Shown here piece after piece: positions 1 through 12,249 of a DNA stretch of 64,000 nt. Numbering within the stretch: the stretch's first letter is position 1; every line of letters begins with the position of its first letter. The translations under genes and the position numbers were made by a program. The notes under the pieces are model-generated. The model did not search any database and was not told where the DNA came from. It saw only the letters and a list, made by a program, of their open reading frames with translations. Origin of the DNA: Epiperipatus broadwayi. Its lineage: Eukaryota; Onychophora; Udeonychophora; Euonychophora; Peripatidae. The DNA is taken from contig JAQFVV010012405.1 in NCBI GenBank assembly GCA_028023455.1, forward strand, positions 12,738,031 through 12,802,030, in the 5' to 3' direction.

Positions 1-110
1 AATGGTTGATGATGATGATGATGATGATGATATATATATATGAGTCAATACGTATATTTACATATATAGAGAATATAACATGAGCCGATCGAAATTATCG
101 GCTCATTGCA
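1..110 (-). repeat. start of a 3' LTR, running off the window edge
   Basis: Bases 58-105 repeat, with few changes, bases 3022-3070; the two copies lie on either side of the gag remnant and in the same orientation, as two LTRs would. Read on the minus strand the repeat opens with TGAGCC and a 9-bp hairpin. Immediately before it on the minus strand lies a purine run, GGGAAGGGA (plus-strand 111-119), which fits a polypurine tract at a 3' LTR boundary. A GAT repeat and a TA run occupy 8-41. LTR identity is inferred from the arrangement; only the LTR start is inside the window. Confidence 0.5.
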
Positions 111-119
111 TCCCTTCCC
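111..119 (-). other. candidate polypurine tract
   Basis: On the minus strand this reads GGGAAGGGA. It sits between the gag stop codon and the repeat that looks like the start of the 3' LTR. In LTR retroelements such a tract primes plus-strand DNA synthesis next to the 3' LTR. The position is right; the tract is short, so the call is moderate. Confidence 0.45.
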
Positions 120-148
120 GATAAAAAAAAATATATAAAAAAAAAACT

Positions 149-1173
149 TTAATTACTCCGTGAAGGCTTGCCTGTAAATTCTCTTACCCCGTTACCTTTT
201 CCCCTAGGTTCATTACTATTTTCCCACCTAATCTTAGAGTCTTCCCCTTCTTCTGTATCATTATACTCCATATCAACTAACATTTCTATGGCTTCCTCGA
301 TCGATAGATGTCGATTTTCTGCCATTTTCTGCTGTACTCCTGAAGGGAGGTTGCACCTTATAGTTCTTACTATTTGAAATTGGTCTATTGGATAGGCTTC
401 CAATGTTCTTAATTTTGCAGCTTGACACTAGAAGAACTGACTGTATGTTCTGTCTTTATCGGGTTTATATTTCTCTTGTGATACTTTCATGCATATCGCC
501 TCTTGTTTTTCCAAACCCCAGAACCCCCATAAAATCATGTTTTGATATTCCGAGAAAGTTTTGGGTCTGTAATTTACAGCTTTCCACCATTCCTGTGAGG
601 GACCACTTAAATAACTCATCGCTATGATAATTTTTTTCTGCTTCCTCTGATCTATGAAAGTGAAAAAAATCTTGGAAACAATTCAAATAATCAAATGGGC
701 TTTCTTCCATGTCTCCTTTAAACCCCTTTAAATGAATAAACTTGGCTAATGCCATTCTATTGAGGCTATTTTCCTCGGATTTGTTCAGTTTCTTTTCCAT
801 TTTACTTTCCTCCATATCTATCATTGTCCACTTCTTTCGTGTGTTTGCTTTCATTTGTTCTAGTTGTCCTTCCCCTTCCTTTTTTTCTCACTATCCATAT
901 CAGCTTCAATGTCTGGTTTACTTAAATTCCCTTCTATCTCCAATCTGTCTTCTTTATTCTCTTTTAAATCATTTATCTCTTTTCTCATGTCTTCAATCAT
1001 TTTTTTAATCTCTTAAATTCTTCTACCATACCTTTAATCTCTTTTATTTCTTTCTGGTTTTCCAAAACTATTTTTAGGTCATTAATAGCTCCCAGTATCT
1101 TTTCCAACTGACACTACTCAGGGTTCTTGAATGTCACCACCAGGCTTTCCGCTGCACTTTCATCCTCGCTCAT
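149..1173 (-). pseudogene. Ty3/Gypsy-type gag polyprotein, frameshifted
   Basis: A chain of minus-strand frames runs from an ATG at 1173 (MSEDESAAESL) to a stop at 149. In order it gives an acidic, coiled N-terminal part, then FKGDMEESPFDYLNCFQDF, then MSYLSGPSQEWWKAVNYRP, KYKPDKDRTYSQFF and a C-terminal part with QIVRTIRCNLPSGVQQ and IEEAIEMLVDMEYND. The WW motif after a SYLSGPSQE stretch and the KY-P-RD-TYSxFF block are typical of the retrotransposon gag capsid domain. At least two frameshifts and a stop inside the N-terminal part break it. No zinc knuckle and no protease or reverse transcriptase follow it; the next thing downstream is the putative 3' LTR. The family call is good; the exact clade is not settled. 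Confidence 0.75.
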
Positions 1174-1320
1174 TTTTATTTTGTCTTTTTTTATATTCTA
1201 CTCTTAATTATAAATCCTCCCACAACCAAGACACTAACTCTCTGATCTCATCTAAAAAATAAAACCCACCACACCTATCTCACAACTCTTATCTCCGGCC
1301 GTTTATTATTCTCGTAAGCC

Positions 1321-3070
1321 CCAACACATTGGGTACACCATTTTCTATCTTTTCTCCCACACGCCCCTCTGTGCCATTACTTTTATATCTGAAAGTTTGT
1401 ACGCTGAGGATCAAAAATTTTAATTAAAGCTGGAATCGTTGTCATACGAGGGTGCCACTAGGAAAAGAACTTAAAGCCACAAAATTAGGAGAATCTTATA
1501 TTTGCGGTGCTTAATTTGTATATATATGATAGATCCAGCTAAACACCCCCTTTACAATCCCATTTTTAATATGCATGGATACGATACGATAATAGGTTTT
1601 ATTATCACATACAAATGCTAAAGGAACAAACAAATACAATTAAATAAGTTTCAATTAATAATACGCTTTATTATAGTTTACTTTTCTTTTATTCAAGACT
1701 ATTAATAGAACAAATCACTAATAATTCCCCCTCTATCTTCCTCCTTTGTATACTCTTAACATAACTAACATAATCATTTTTTCTTTTTTTTTATATAAAT
1801 AAAAATTAAAAAAAAGTGAAGAGTAATATATGTATTTTGTTCTTGAAGGAACATGCACTTTTACTTAAATAAGTGTCCCAAACTGGGCAATTCTTGGCTG
1901 GTATAGAGACTAAGCAGCTTTACACTAAACCCCTACCCTCTCTTTCAATATTTACTCAACCCTTAATACTTTTCATTTTTGCTTTCTAAATCATTTTACA
2001 TTCTATCCTGATAACATTTTTTTGGATTCATTAATGGGGATTATTATTATTTTTAACCTTGCCCAATAGTCCTGAAAATTTTGTCAAAATTTAGTTAAAC
2101 CTTTTGAAAAGAAAAATTCAAAAAATATAATAATTTACATATCTTAAATAAACTAATTAGATAATGTAAATATAAACATTATTTATACATATATAAAAAT
2201 CCCTTTCTATTGTCACAACTTATAGTTCATGGCTGATTAAATATAATCCTAAATAGATATGCTTTAAGTTCACCGATCTATAGTTCAATCAATAACAAAG
2301 ATTCCGTTACTCTGATTGATCAGTGTACATCCATATGCGTTTCTTGAGATCTCTTGGGAGTTGATTCTCAGCAATGGATTTTGTTCCTTGGATAGCTTCA
2401 CTTTCTCCTACGTGGTTTGATGTTCCATGAGGTGGTTTCCCAGTTCGATGAAAATCTAGGAATGAATCAGTGTCCCAGCTGGGGACAGATTCTATTTTGT
2501 TTAGCATTCTATCATTTTTATTTTCATTTTTTTTATAATAGTTCTTTTCTTTTTATTAAAAAAGCTAATAATTAATACAATAGGTTTTTCTCTCTATTTA
2601 TAGTCTTTTTTCTCCATTGTCCTTTTATTTGATCACGTTCCTGCCCAGTGATTGCATTTCTTTTTTAACACCTTCCAACTAGAAGTCATGACAATAGAAT
2701 TAATTACAATTCTTTTCTCTCCCCCTCCCTTCAGATTAGAAAATTTAATTATGAAATTGTTTCCAAAAATAAAAAAAAATATTTCTCTAATATCACTTTT
2801 GATGTAATCTCTCAATCCAATTAAAAATATAACTAATCTACCATTTTGTTTTTTTTTTCTTTTCTTTCTGTTTTTTAAAATCCCAATAAAAAAAACTAAT
2901 AAATAATACCAAAAACCTACTATAAAAAACTAATAAATAATACCAAAATAAAAACTTTCTATATACATAGCATTTATTTCTTATTTTATACCTAATATAT
3001 ATATGTGTGTGTATATATATATTTACATACATAGAGAATATAACATGAGCCAATCGAAATTATTGGCTCA
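1321..3070 (-). repeat. putative 5' LTR and leader of the gag element
   Basis: On the minus strand this starts with the same hairpin repeat as bases 58-105 and leads into gag. TGGTGTACCC (plus 1331-1340) on the minus strand, followed by a GTTGGGGC block, resembles a tRNA primer-binding leader, which would put the LTR end near 1345 and the LTR length near 1.7 kb. The stretch has no coding similarity I can recognise; a 66-codon minus-strand frame at 2307-2507 is not recognised. Several poly-T runs lie inside. The LTR interpretation is an inference, because most of the 3' LTR is outside the window. Confidence 0.4.
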
Positions 3071-3663
3071 ATATATTATCATATTTTCTAAACATGCTTA
3101 ATGCTTATGCTCCAAAATGAATAATTTTTCCATATCTCATCATCAACATATATAATAAGGACAGCACAATAACATTTATTTTTTATAAGTTAATATTCAC
3201 TCATACCATAATGAATACCACTTGTGGGTATACCTGCAAAACTAGAGATAATAAAACCAGAAGCTTTTAATAACTTCTTAATCCATATACAACTTAATCA
3301 AATACTCTGCCATAAAATTCATTCTTTTAAATGTTCTCCTTTTAACAAGTCACATGCTTATATAATATTTAAAACAAGTATATGGATTAATGAAAATAAA
3401 CCAAAGAAACTAAATAATAATAAATTTAATTAAATTAATTAGGATAAAATAAATTACAAAACCATAAGTCAATAATGTGGTAAGATAAATTATTTGTATA
3501 TATTGTTACCATATCTAGGACCTAACACTGTTATTAATTGTTTATTTAGCATATAAATAATTTGTATTAACTGACAATAATGATCCATGTGTTTTAATAA
3601 AGCAAAAATCCCTTTTTCAATCATTTCCTTAGAACAAATACTAGGATAAGCCTTTTTAGACTT
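3071..3663. other. no gene seen
   Basis: AT-rich sequence with short scattered frames and no similarity I recognise. Confidence 0.5.
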
Positions 3664-3767
3664 AGAATAATTTTACCTATTAATAATGTGAAAATGAGTT
3701 CTAAAATTATGATCAAAGTTTACAAATTACAACTCATTTTTACATTATTAATAGGTAAAATTATTCT
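3664..3767. repeat. inverted repeat, 37-bp arms
   Basis: Arms 3664-3700 and 3731-3767 are reverse complements apart from one base, around a 30-base spacer. It stands just upstream of the Penelope GIY-YIG fragment. No ribozyme core is visible in it. Confidence 0.8.
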
Positions 3768-3875
3768 AAAAGAATTATTATTTATAGATTAGGGGTTGAT
3801 TAGTGTAATATTAGGACTTTCATCTACCATGTTCACAACCTATGAATACAGATCCATACTATAAGGAATTATAAC

Positions 3876-4206
3876 ATTTACAAAGCCTAAACTTGAAATA
3901 TTGAAAAACAAAAACTCTTTCTATGAAATATTGTGTGATTGTGGAAGGTTATATATTGGTGCGGGAAGTTGATCATTGAAAATTATTGAAGAGCATAAAC
4001 TGGTCATTATAAAAAAGAATAAGATATATCTCAAGTAGCAGACCTTGTACATACCAATAAACATACATTTGATTGGTAAAATGTAAAAATATTGATAGAG
4101 AGGAAAAAGTACAAAGAAGAAAATTCAAAAAAGCTTTTCATATGGCAAGGGCATATAATCCCATAAGTCAACCTAGTGGACATAATACATAATATCTGGA
4201 AGCCAC
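3876..4206 (+). pseudogene. Penelope-type GIY-YIG endonuclease fragment
   Basis: The plus strand encodes, with stops and frameshifts, KPKLEILKNKNSFYEI, then CDCGRLYIG (the YIG half of the GIY-YIG motif), a broken SLKI-EEHK stretch, HTNKHTFDW, NVKILDREEK, RRKFKKAFHMARAYNPISQP and a terminal NIWKP-like end. This order matches the C-terminal endonuclease of Penelope-like retroelements, which nicks target DNA for the upstream reverse transcriptase. The reverse transcriptase part is not recognisable upstream. The usual ETGR after YIG is damaged (GAGS, then a stop). It is a decayed fragment; the family assignment is fairly safe. Confidence 0.7.
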
Positions 4207-4289
4207 TAATTATCTTTGGTTTTAGGAAAAAGTGAATAAACGAGGAAGAACCTTATAGATAAATATATGAACTTTCTCCTATTGGAATA

Positions 4290-4475
4290 ATATTTCAGTT
4301 AGAGCATTACCATAAAATTCAATTCACAAGATACTAAAGGTTCAGATTCAATCCCCACATGGGTCAGCAACACTTGAAGATGAGATGAGAATAATATTAT
4401 TCAAAACATTGTGCTGTATACTAACCTGTGTGTTATTATAACAGTTTGTTGTAATAAAAAAAATTTTAAGAGTTT
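4290..4475 (+). mobile_element. tRNA-derived SINE
   Basis: A tRNA-like head has a box A remnant (CAGTTAGAGCATTACC) and box B GGTTCAGATTCAATCC. It is followed by the body seen in the 15-kb and 60.8-kb SINEs (GCAACACTTGAAGATGAGAT, AAAACATTGTG, ACTAACCTGTGTG) and a poly-A-rich tail near 4455. The three copies share order and spacing, so this is one family. Promoter boxes are degenerate. Confidence 0.65.
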
Positions 4476-5759
4476 AACTTTTTAAAAAATATATTCAGTA
4501 TTTAATATTAAAGCATGGAATACAACCTATAATTACAACTGAAATACCATCATCATAAACCTTCAGACAAACTCTATTTCAAATAGTTTAACACTTTGAA
4601 GGAAGTTAAAAGTTGTTTAAGTAGATTGCTCAATAGCAATACATTTTAGAATTGATGAAAATCTTCCAACATACCATTTTTTTGTTAAATAAAATTATCT
4701 CACTTTTCTATTTGCTTATATAGTTAGAAGACGTTTCAAGATATTCATATTAAATAACAAATGAAACTGGGAAATTTCTTCACTCCTAAAATAATGTTTA
4801 CATATATATTTTTTAATATGTGGAAATATCTGTTATATTTGTTAATAGTCAGCAATCAATGAAAATAGTAAATTGTAAATGTGTTTGGCATTTAAAAGGG
4901 TAACTCTTCTAAATACAATCTCTTGGTCTTATATAGACGCTAAAGTACTACAGTATATATTTATCGTTTTAAGAAAAGAAAGATCACAACTTTTTCCACA
5001 TTCTTTGTTAATAATATTTTGTTCCACCAACCAGTTAGATATTATAAATTAATAATTTTTAACAGATGTTTTTGTTAAAATCATTAATACATGGAAATGT
5101 CTCTTATATTTTCATTTTTGAAAACTCACAGTCAGATGTTATTAAACAACAATCAATGAAGATAGTAAGTTGTAAATGCTTTTGTTATTCAACAATAACC
5201 TCTGTTAAATATTGTTAAGTTTTAAATGATTAAGCATATGGAAATCGAATTCAAAAATATTGTGAATTGATTTGATTAATTACATATTTCTTTCCAGCAT
5301 AGTTTTTAATCATTATATAAATATATGTGTGTGTGTTAACATGAAGATTTTCATAATTTATAGATATAAGTGATATCTTTGCAGGTTCATCTATGTATGA
5401 TTTTGATAATAAATATATTGTTGTTTTGGCTTGATTAACAAGTCATCAACTGGATGATGCATAGAATTTTATAAGGATAGTTGTAGAGATGGTTTAAATA
5501 CTGGTATATAAAAAATTTTTTAAATTTTTTAACTTTATATATCTGTTTTTCTATTGGTGGATTGCTAACATTGTTAAAAACCGGGTTGACCACACCTCTA
5601 CAGCATCTTTATGATATTCTGTTAATCACCGATTTAATGGCTTGTGTAATCAAGCTAAAGCATTGGTATATTTATCATGAAAATCAAACATGGATAAACC
5701 CACAAAGTATATATATATATATTGTCTATACTAAATTTAATATAATTAGACAAAACTTC
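4476..5759. other. no gene seen
   Basis: AT-rich sequence. Two AATCAATGAAAATAGTAA/AATCAATGAAGATAGTAA-type segments near 4850 and 5150, each followed by TTGTAAATG, hint at an old duplication. Nothing coding is recognised. Confidence 0.4.
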
Positions 5760-5845
5760 GAACTTCGAATTTCCAACTCTCTACAGTTATCCACTCCATC
5801 ATATATAACCAATACACATGTGAAAAAGATAAATGATATCCAATA
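5760..5845 (-). repeat. family A repeat fragment
   Basis: On the minus strand the fragment starts with TATTGGATATCATTTATC, which is the 3' strand of stem I of the family A hammerhead, and continues through the part of family A downstream of the ribozyme. The CUGAUGA core is missing, so the copy begins at the predicted cleavage site. Confidence 0.6.
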
Positions 5846-8335
5846 TTGTAACGGTCAGAATCGTCTATCTTGCTAACACACTGCAGAATTCAAACCCCAG
5901 TCACGAAACTGAACATTCTAGGAGGGGTTGCCTTCTAGATATACTAAATTCGAATCTAAAGTCCAAATTTCACAGTGCCATCTACGTGATAACGCATCTG
6001 GTGCCAATACTAGTTTAACCTTTGACCAGTGCCTGGTGGTCAGGGAGAAACAAAAGACTCTATACTAAAAGAAGTTTGGGTGGCTAATTAACATCTATGG
6101 ATTTACAAAAGAAATGCAGAATATATATATATAGACCGAGACAGTGATCGGAATCAAATAAAATAAGAGATCAAATTTAGTTTTAAATAATTTCACACAA
6201 TTTATTTATATATATATATAACGCCAGTGTCTGCTTATATGAGACAGGGACGCGTATTAAATAATGGTTGGCATTATATCTCAATAAATGACAAAAGGTT
6301 TTAAAGCAAAGTGATATATTCTAATCCTCGGGTTAATAGCATTACGATAATGTTCTTGATGAGATAGGAACATGTGCGAGGTGCTTTGAGTAAATACAAG
6401 TTTAAGATAATATTTGAAATTAAGTGTTCTAAAATATTTATTGATTTCGAGAATAGCACGGACAAAAGCTTATTAAGCAACAAAATGGGAATGTGATCAA
6501 AGCATTTATTTGAGAATAATAATAATAGAGTTACATTGGGAGGTCAGTATTGCTGATAATGAATTTATTAAAGTTGGAGGATGTGACATGTTTAAGTCAC
6601 GGATGCTTTGTAAAATAAATATAAAATAAACCAATATTGAAGATTCGGAATAATTACGGAGGACATCTTGCCGCTAACCCATAGGAAAGTATTTTATGAA
6701 CAGCCGAAACTTAGCGACTGTGTGACGATTGTGTTTAATTCCCAGGGGTGTCATTTGGGACACCCTCTGCCTGGAAACTTGCAATAAGCGAAAAGAACGG
6801 GCTTTGTCGTGTAAAGAATCCTTGGAAAAATAAACAAAGCGGTCTCAACAACCAATTCATTTACCAGCAATACGAGACAAATGTATATAAAACATACTGA
6901 ATGGGTTTTACTTGGATTAAGAGAAATGCCCAGTCAAATTCCCCGAAATTCATTTAAAAGGGTCCGCACATTCTCGACGTCAATGATGAACTTTGTAATT
7001 AAAGTAGAACACGGTAATTAAAATAGGAAAATGCATGCTTGTGGGTTTGAAAAGTAAGTATAGATTGATATATGCAATCATGCATTAAGGGACACATTTA
7101 ATCATTGACCTCGCACATACTCTTATATTAGATTAAAATCAATAACATGTAGATTTTAAACTATGTGATTATTACATTAAAGAAAAAAATCGCCCTCAAA
7201 CGAGTGACTTGCAAGATAATAAAATTGGAAAATTATAAATTTAAAATATGCCTTAATAGCGGCTTCTTACTTTTAATAAAGGGAATAGTTCACTCGGTCA
7301 AAGACGGTTCTGACACATTATCATAATAAAATAAAAGAAAGCTTTATAAATAGAAAATATTAACCCAAGGATAGAGCAAACTGTTGAGTATATTTAAACA
7401 CCTTAAAGAAACACATAATGAAGTTATGGGAAATATAAGAAAACAATGTTAAATAGCTATAGCATGTTAGTTAGGAATCACAAGAGCTCTTGGGTTAATT
7501 TAGGTTACCTCTGGAGACGCATTTGCAGGTAGATGTTCGGCAGGTTTTATAATTCAGCAGCAAAATCTGGAATGTTCCTATTTTGGCAGCAGCAGCAGTT
7601 CCAGGGTCCGTGTGATAGCTTTTGATGGTATGGAGCAGCGGCTGGCTATTCCGAGGGGACAGCCATCTTAACGCCTCTACTCTGACATGTCAAGGTTAGC
7701 AAATTATTAGAATAGAACACAGAATGATTTCTCTTAGACACATTAGAATAAAAAACAACTAACAGGAGAACAAAAGAAAAACCTCCTTTTTATAGTGGAA
7801 TTTAACAATAGAATTGCCCTGGAGCATTACAAAAATATCAGACTTATCAGCTGTAATTAATCATCGGAATGTCTAAAGGAATTCAACATAAATTAATTTC
7901 TTTTGTTACTTTCCCTGTCGATATTCGAATTACAAACAAGATTTAATTAAAATTACTTTTATTAATTAAAGAAAACCTTAAGTGGACATCTGCTGTTTTT
8001 AGATAAACTTATACAACATTTACTAATTAAACTATTGTCCCTCATTTATTTTAACAGAAATATTTGGAATAACTTTTATTAAATTAAAGAAAATGATTTT
8101 ACTTTTTAAATTGCAATATTTGAATCTATCTACTAAACGAATATTTACTAAATGAATTTTATTTTAAATTAAATACAAAATAACTTTAACAATTTATAAT
8201 TTTGATATGTTTTAAAATGGATATCATAGTGTGTGCACAATTACGACTTATATAACTTACTTTTTAATAAATGTAAATTACGTGAACAAATACATAATTC
8301 ATAATATTTTATTTTATTTGGGAATAAGTTATATA
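5846..8335. other. possible LTR-like or non-autonomous element, no gene
   Basis: The stretch opens with TGTAACGGTC and differs in texture from its flanks: it is less AT-rich in 5850-7700 and has CAGCAGCAG clusters near 7590-7640. It closes near TACGAGCATTGTGCTCATGG at 8341. The 17.1-19.3 kb unit has a similar opening (TGTAATGATCCGG) and ending. Both also contain a GCCATCTA word near the start. No frame with recognisable protein is present. The element identity is a guess; bounds are approximate. Confidence 0.25.
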
Positions 8336-8419
8336 TATAATACGAGCATTGTGCTCATGGTTTAAAATTAGGCAGGATTTTCGGTATATAAGTGTATTGC
8401 AGACACACTACGATAGATT

Positions 8420-9156
8420 GAGGTTCAAACTAAGGTATGAGGGTAAGAAGTAGGTGAGAAAAGGTGAAACGAAGATCTACAAAGCAAACCTTACTGTTTC
8501 AATATACATATTTTATTCTGAACCACCACTCATCAGTTGTTCCAGATCATTATATCCCACACATATATACAATCAGTGTTCATTTTACATTAAGAAATCT
8601 TCAAACTTTAGTGGACAAGCTTCAATTTTCTTCATTCTCCAACTCTTCAGCAATCTATATCATTGAAAATCCAAGAATGGAATGCTCAAAGTCCTTGTTG
8701 ATGCCAATATTTTTGTTATTCCCATGTTGACTTTAAATCACTCTGACCCTCACATGTAGAACCTAATATATTCACTTAAATATGCAGAAGAGGGATGTGA
8801 GGGGTCAGAGTAACTTAAAAGTCAACATGGGTATGACAATAATTTTGGCATCAACAAGGGTTTTGAGTGCTCCATCCTCAGATTTTCATTGATGTGGATA
8901 GCTGAAGAGTTGGAGAATGGAGAAGATTGAAGCTTGTTCATCACAATTTGAAGATTTTCTATCTTAATATAAACTGAGTACTGTTTATATATGTGTGTGT
9001 ATGTGAGATGTGATCAAGATAAATTGATGAGTGCTGCTTCAGTATGAATTATATATATTGAAGATCATTAATCTTCTTCACATATATGTGGTCATGTGTA
9101 ACAGTTGTATAAGATGGAGTAGATAGCTGTAGGGAGCTTAAATGTCTGAATTTTAC
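8420..9156. repeat. family A copy, large imperfect palindrome
   Basis: The left half (about 8485-8745) and right half (about 8800-9080) are imperfect reverse complements around a centre near 8775. Each half is one family A unit, arranged head to head or tail to tail. Shared words include CTCCAACTCTTCAGC on one side and its complement in the other, and CATGTTGACTTT with its complement. The minus-strand half carries a CUGAUGA-type ribozyme core; the plus-strand half carries a decayed one near 9037. Confidence 0.75.
8495..8550 (-). ncRNA. hammerhead-like motif, family A (decayed)
   Basis: The minus strand has CTGATGA (plus 8530-8536), then GTGGTGGTTCAGAAT, then AAAATATGTATATTG. Stem II of the family is damaged and GAAA has become TAAA, so this copy is probably inactive. 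The 5' strand of stem I keeps ATGATC. Confidence 0.4.
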
Positions 9157-9164
9157 ATCTAGAT

Positions 9165-11808
9165 CAGGGGTCACCAAACTTTTTTGATCATGGACCCCTG
9201 TATAATTTTTCAAAATCTCCATTGACCCCCATGAAAGTAATTGTCAGTTAATTAAAATAAAACTATCTATTAGGTACTGTGTTTGTACATTTATTTTATG
9301 ATTTTAAACATTTATTAAAGTAATTTTACATTGTGTAACAATAGTTTTATGAAAAATATCTTAATGTTGAAATTTAAATACCTTAATATTTATTAAATAA
9401 TAAGTAATTATAAATAAGTAATAATAATAAGTAAAGTAACTACACTATTGCTTCTTAATTAATGAGATGGGTGTGCCTGGTGTTTCTTTGCCAGGTTCGC
9501 TATATTGGGTTCAAAATTGGTCAATTTTAATCTTAAATCCCCTTGAAACTCCACACTTAATTTATTTCTGTACTTAGTTAAGATTGAATTTACATGACTG
9601 AAACCGGTTTCAAATATATAGGAACTTGCAAACGCCAGCATAAATGGCTGAGCTATTTCGTAAAGTTTTACATATTTTTGCATTATATTTATATTTGTCC
9701 AAAATTTGCTTATTTTTAAATTTTTAAGAAGCGTCTTTGCTTCAAGATCCAATAATAATTCAGCAAGCTCATCTTGCAGGTTGATGTCCACATTTTCAAT
9801 TTGAACAGAAAATGGTGCAATAATCCATTCAGGGATGTCAATGTTTTCCAAATCAACAAAGCGCAGTTTAAAATTGTCGCTTAATTTTTGAAGATGACTT
9901 GTGTATATTTTCAAGTCTTCTTCTTTTACTTCTAATTGTCACAGATTTGAAAAATACTGATAATCCTTACGTAGCAATAAAGATGTAAATAAATTTAATT
10001 TTACTTGGAAGCCTAACAGTATTGTCCGAGCTTGGATAATTGTTACATCTTTTCCTTGCAGCTTTGTTTGGACATCATTAAATTTTCCAAATAAGTCCAC
10101 TAACTAAAAAACATGGTTCTTATTGCTTTGGAGTTCATCACTCAGAACAGGATTTATTTTACTGAGAAATTCTGTCATGTAGTCAAATAACTCAATGAGC
10201 CGTTGCAATCATATACCTCTAGACAACCATCTAACTTCAGTGTGCAAAAGTAATTGGTTAAATACCTCATCATTTTCCTCACAAAGTTTGGAAAATAATC
10301 TTGATTTAAGAGGTTGGGCTTTAATTTGATTGATACACTTAATACAAAACTGTAAAGCTTTATGTAACTCTGGACTCAGATATTTTGCTACTAAGTTGTT
10401 TCTATGCACACACAATGAATAGTACATATACCGGGCACTTTTTCTTTGAGAAATCTAACACCCTACCATAGCAGGTGTGCCATCTGTGGCTAGTGCTATT
10501 ATATTTTCAAGCGGAATATCATATTTATTTAAATATTTTTGTAAACATCTAAAAATTGTCACTCCTTTTCCATCAGTTTCAAGATATTTAGCAAATAAAA
10601 ATTCATCAATGACGTGTCCTTTAATTTTACTGAAATATCTAACCTACACCATAAAAATAGCAGAAACACCAAAGACAGATTCATCAAGTTGAATAGAGAA
10701 TTTGAAATTTTTTAACTCCGAAACTACCGTATTTTCTATTTCTTCTGCTATTTCGTCAATACACCATTTTACAGAATTTGCACTTAATGGCAAGGACTTT
10801 AAAACATTAACGGAGTCTTTTTTCATTACATTATCAATGACATCTTTAATTGCAGGTATAACAATTTCTTCAGCGAGTGTGTGTGGTTTTTCCCTCTTTG
10901 CTATGTTAAGTGAAATCTTGTATGAAGCTATTAATCCTCCTTCAGTTTAACTTCAGTAGACTGCTTCATAAAACTTTTTATAGTTGGGTGACATGTGACT
11001 TTTTCTTTAAATTTTTTGAAAAATTCAAGTTCTTTATTTTTTTTTTATCTGAATGAACCCTTTCAAGATGGTCTTTCATTTTTGATGGTTTCATGTAGTC
11101 ATTTCCAAAAAATTTTTTGCATAGAAGACACATAGGAATCATTTCATTTGTCGGTGAACAAATAAATCCAAATTTCAAATAATCCAATGAATAATACCGA
11201 CATTTCTTTTTAGAAACTGAAACTGCCATTTTTTAATTAGGGTTCTATAAATAAGTTAAAAATAAGATGGTATACTATACTAATCCATATTATTAATACT
11301 TACCTTCTTTTTTACATGTATTGATACTTAAAATTGATATCTAAACTAAACGAATAGTTTTATAGAAACTATAACTAATTATCCAATACTATAAAAGTAG
11401 TAATAATGACACTGCAAATATTTAACACTGTTCACAATTTGAAAAGATAGCTAAAACTGTGTATGATATTTGCGTTTGTAACATCAACACTCATGACATT
11501 TGGACAAGCACACATATGCATAGGACTCATAAGCCAGAAGTGCAGAGTTTGCGCCGCTGCACGCTGGTACGTAAATACTTGTTTCACCCAAATAAATATA
11601 CGTTTATTAATTTATTTTCTATAAAGAAACTGATATTAAGTCAATTATAAAAACATTCACAAATTTACATATGCAGTTAGGTATGTGTGATTTGCATATT
11701 AAGAATTGTTTTTATTTCGACCCTCAATCGACCCCCGGGCTCAGATCGACCCATACGTTTGTTAAATAGACCCCTGGTAGTCTATATAGACCACTTTGGC
11801 AACCTCAG
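9165..11808 (-). mobile_element. hAT transposon, nearly complete, ZBED5-like
   Basis: The left end reads CAGGGGTCACCAAAC and the right end, reverse complemented, CTGAGGTTGCCAAAG: imperfect terminal inverted repeats of the hAT type. The 8 bases outside each end, ATCTAGAT and CTATAGAT, match at 6 of 8 positions, as a decayed 8-bp hAT target duplication would. Subterminal GACCCC words occur at both ends. The element encodes one transposase on the minus strand and abuts a GATA array on the right. Confidence 0.8.
9459..11229 (-). pseudogene. hAT transposase, ZBED5-like, several stops
   Basis: Start MAVSVSKKKCRYYSLDYLK at 11229. The N-terminus has a BED-type zinc finger: MCLLCKKFFGNDYMKPSKMK followed by DHLERVH, so C-x2-C and a histidine pair region are kept. 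Then come IQLDESVFGVSAI (catalytic-domain start), a broken LATDGTPAMVG block on the minus strand near 10470-10500, a HRNNLVAKYLSPELH block, HTEVRWLSRG, and a C-terminus with FETGFSHVNSILTKYRNKLS, the hAT dimerisation region, ending in AKKHQAHPSH. In total about 590 codons, near the usual length for this group. Several in-frame stops and at least one frameshift make it inactive. ZBED5 and relatives in vertebrates are domesticated members of this family; this copy is plainly a transposon. Confidence 0.85.
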
Positions 11809-11810
11809 CT

Positions 11811-12180
<370 letters not shown>

Positions 12181-12249
12181 GACAGATATACATATAGATA
12201 GTAGACAGATAGATAATATACATGCAGAAAGTTTGATACTATTGATCAA

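Noticed and set aside
5562-6018. Plus-strand frames of 104 and 61 codons
   Set aside because: They cross the family A fragment and the start of the LTR-like unit; no conserved protein.
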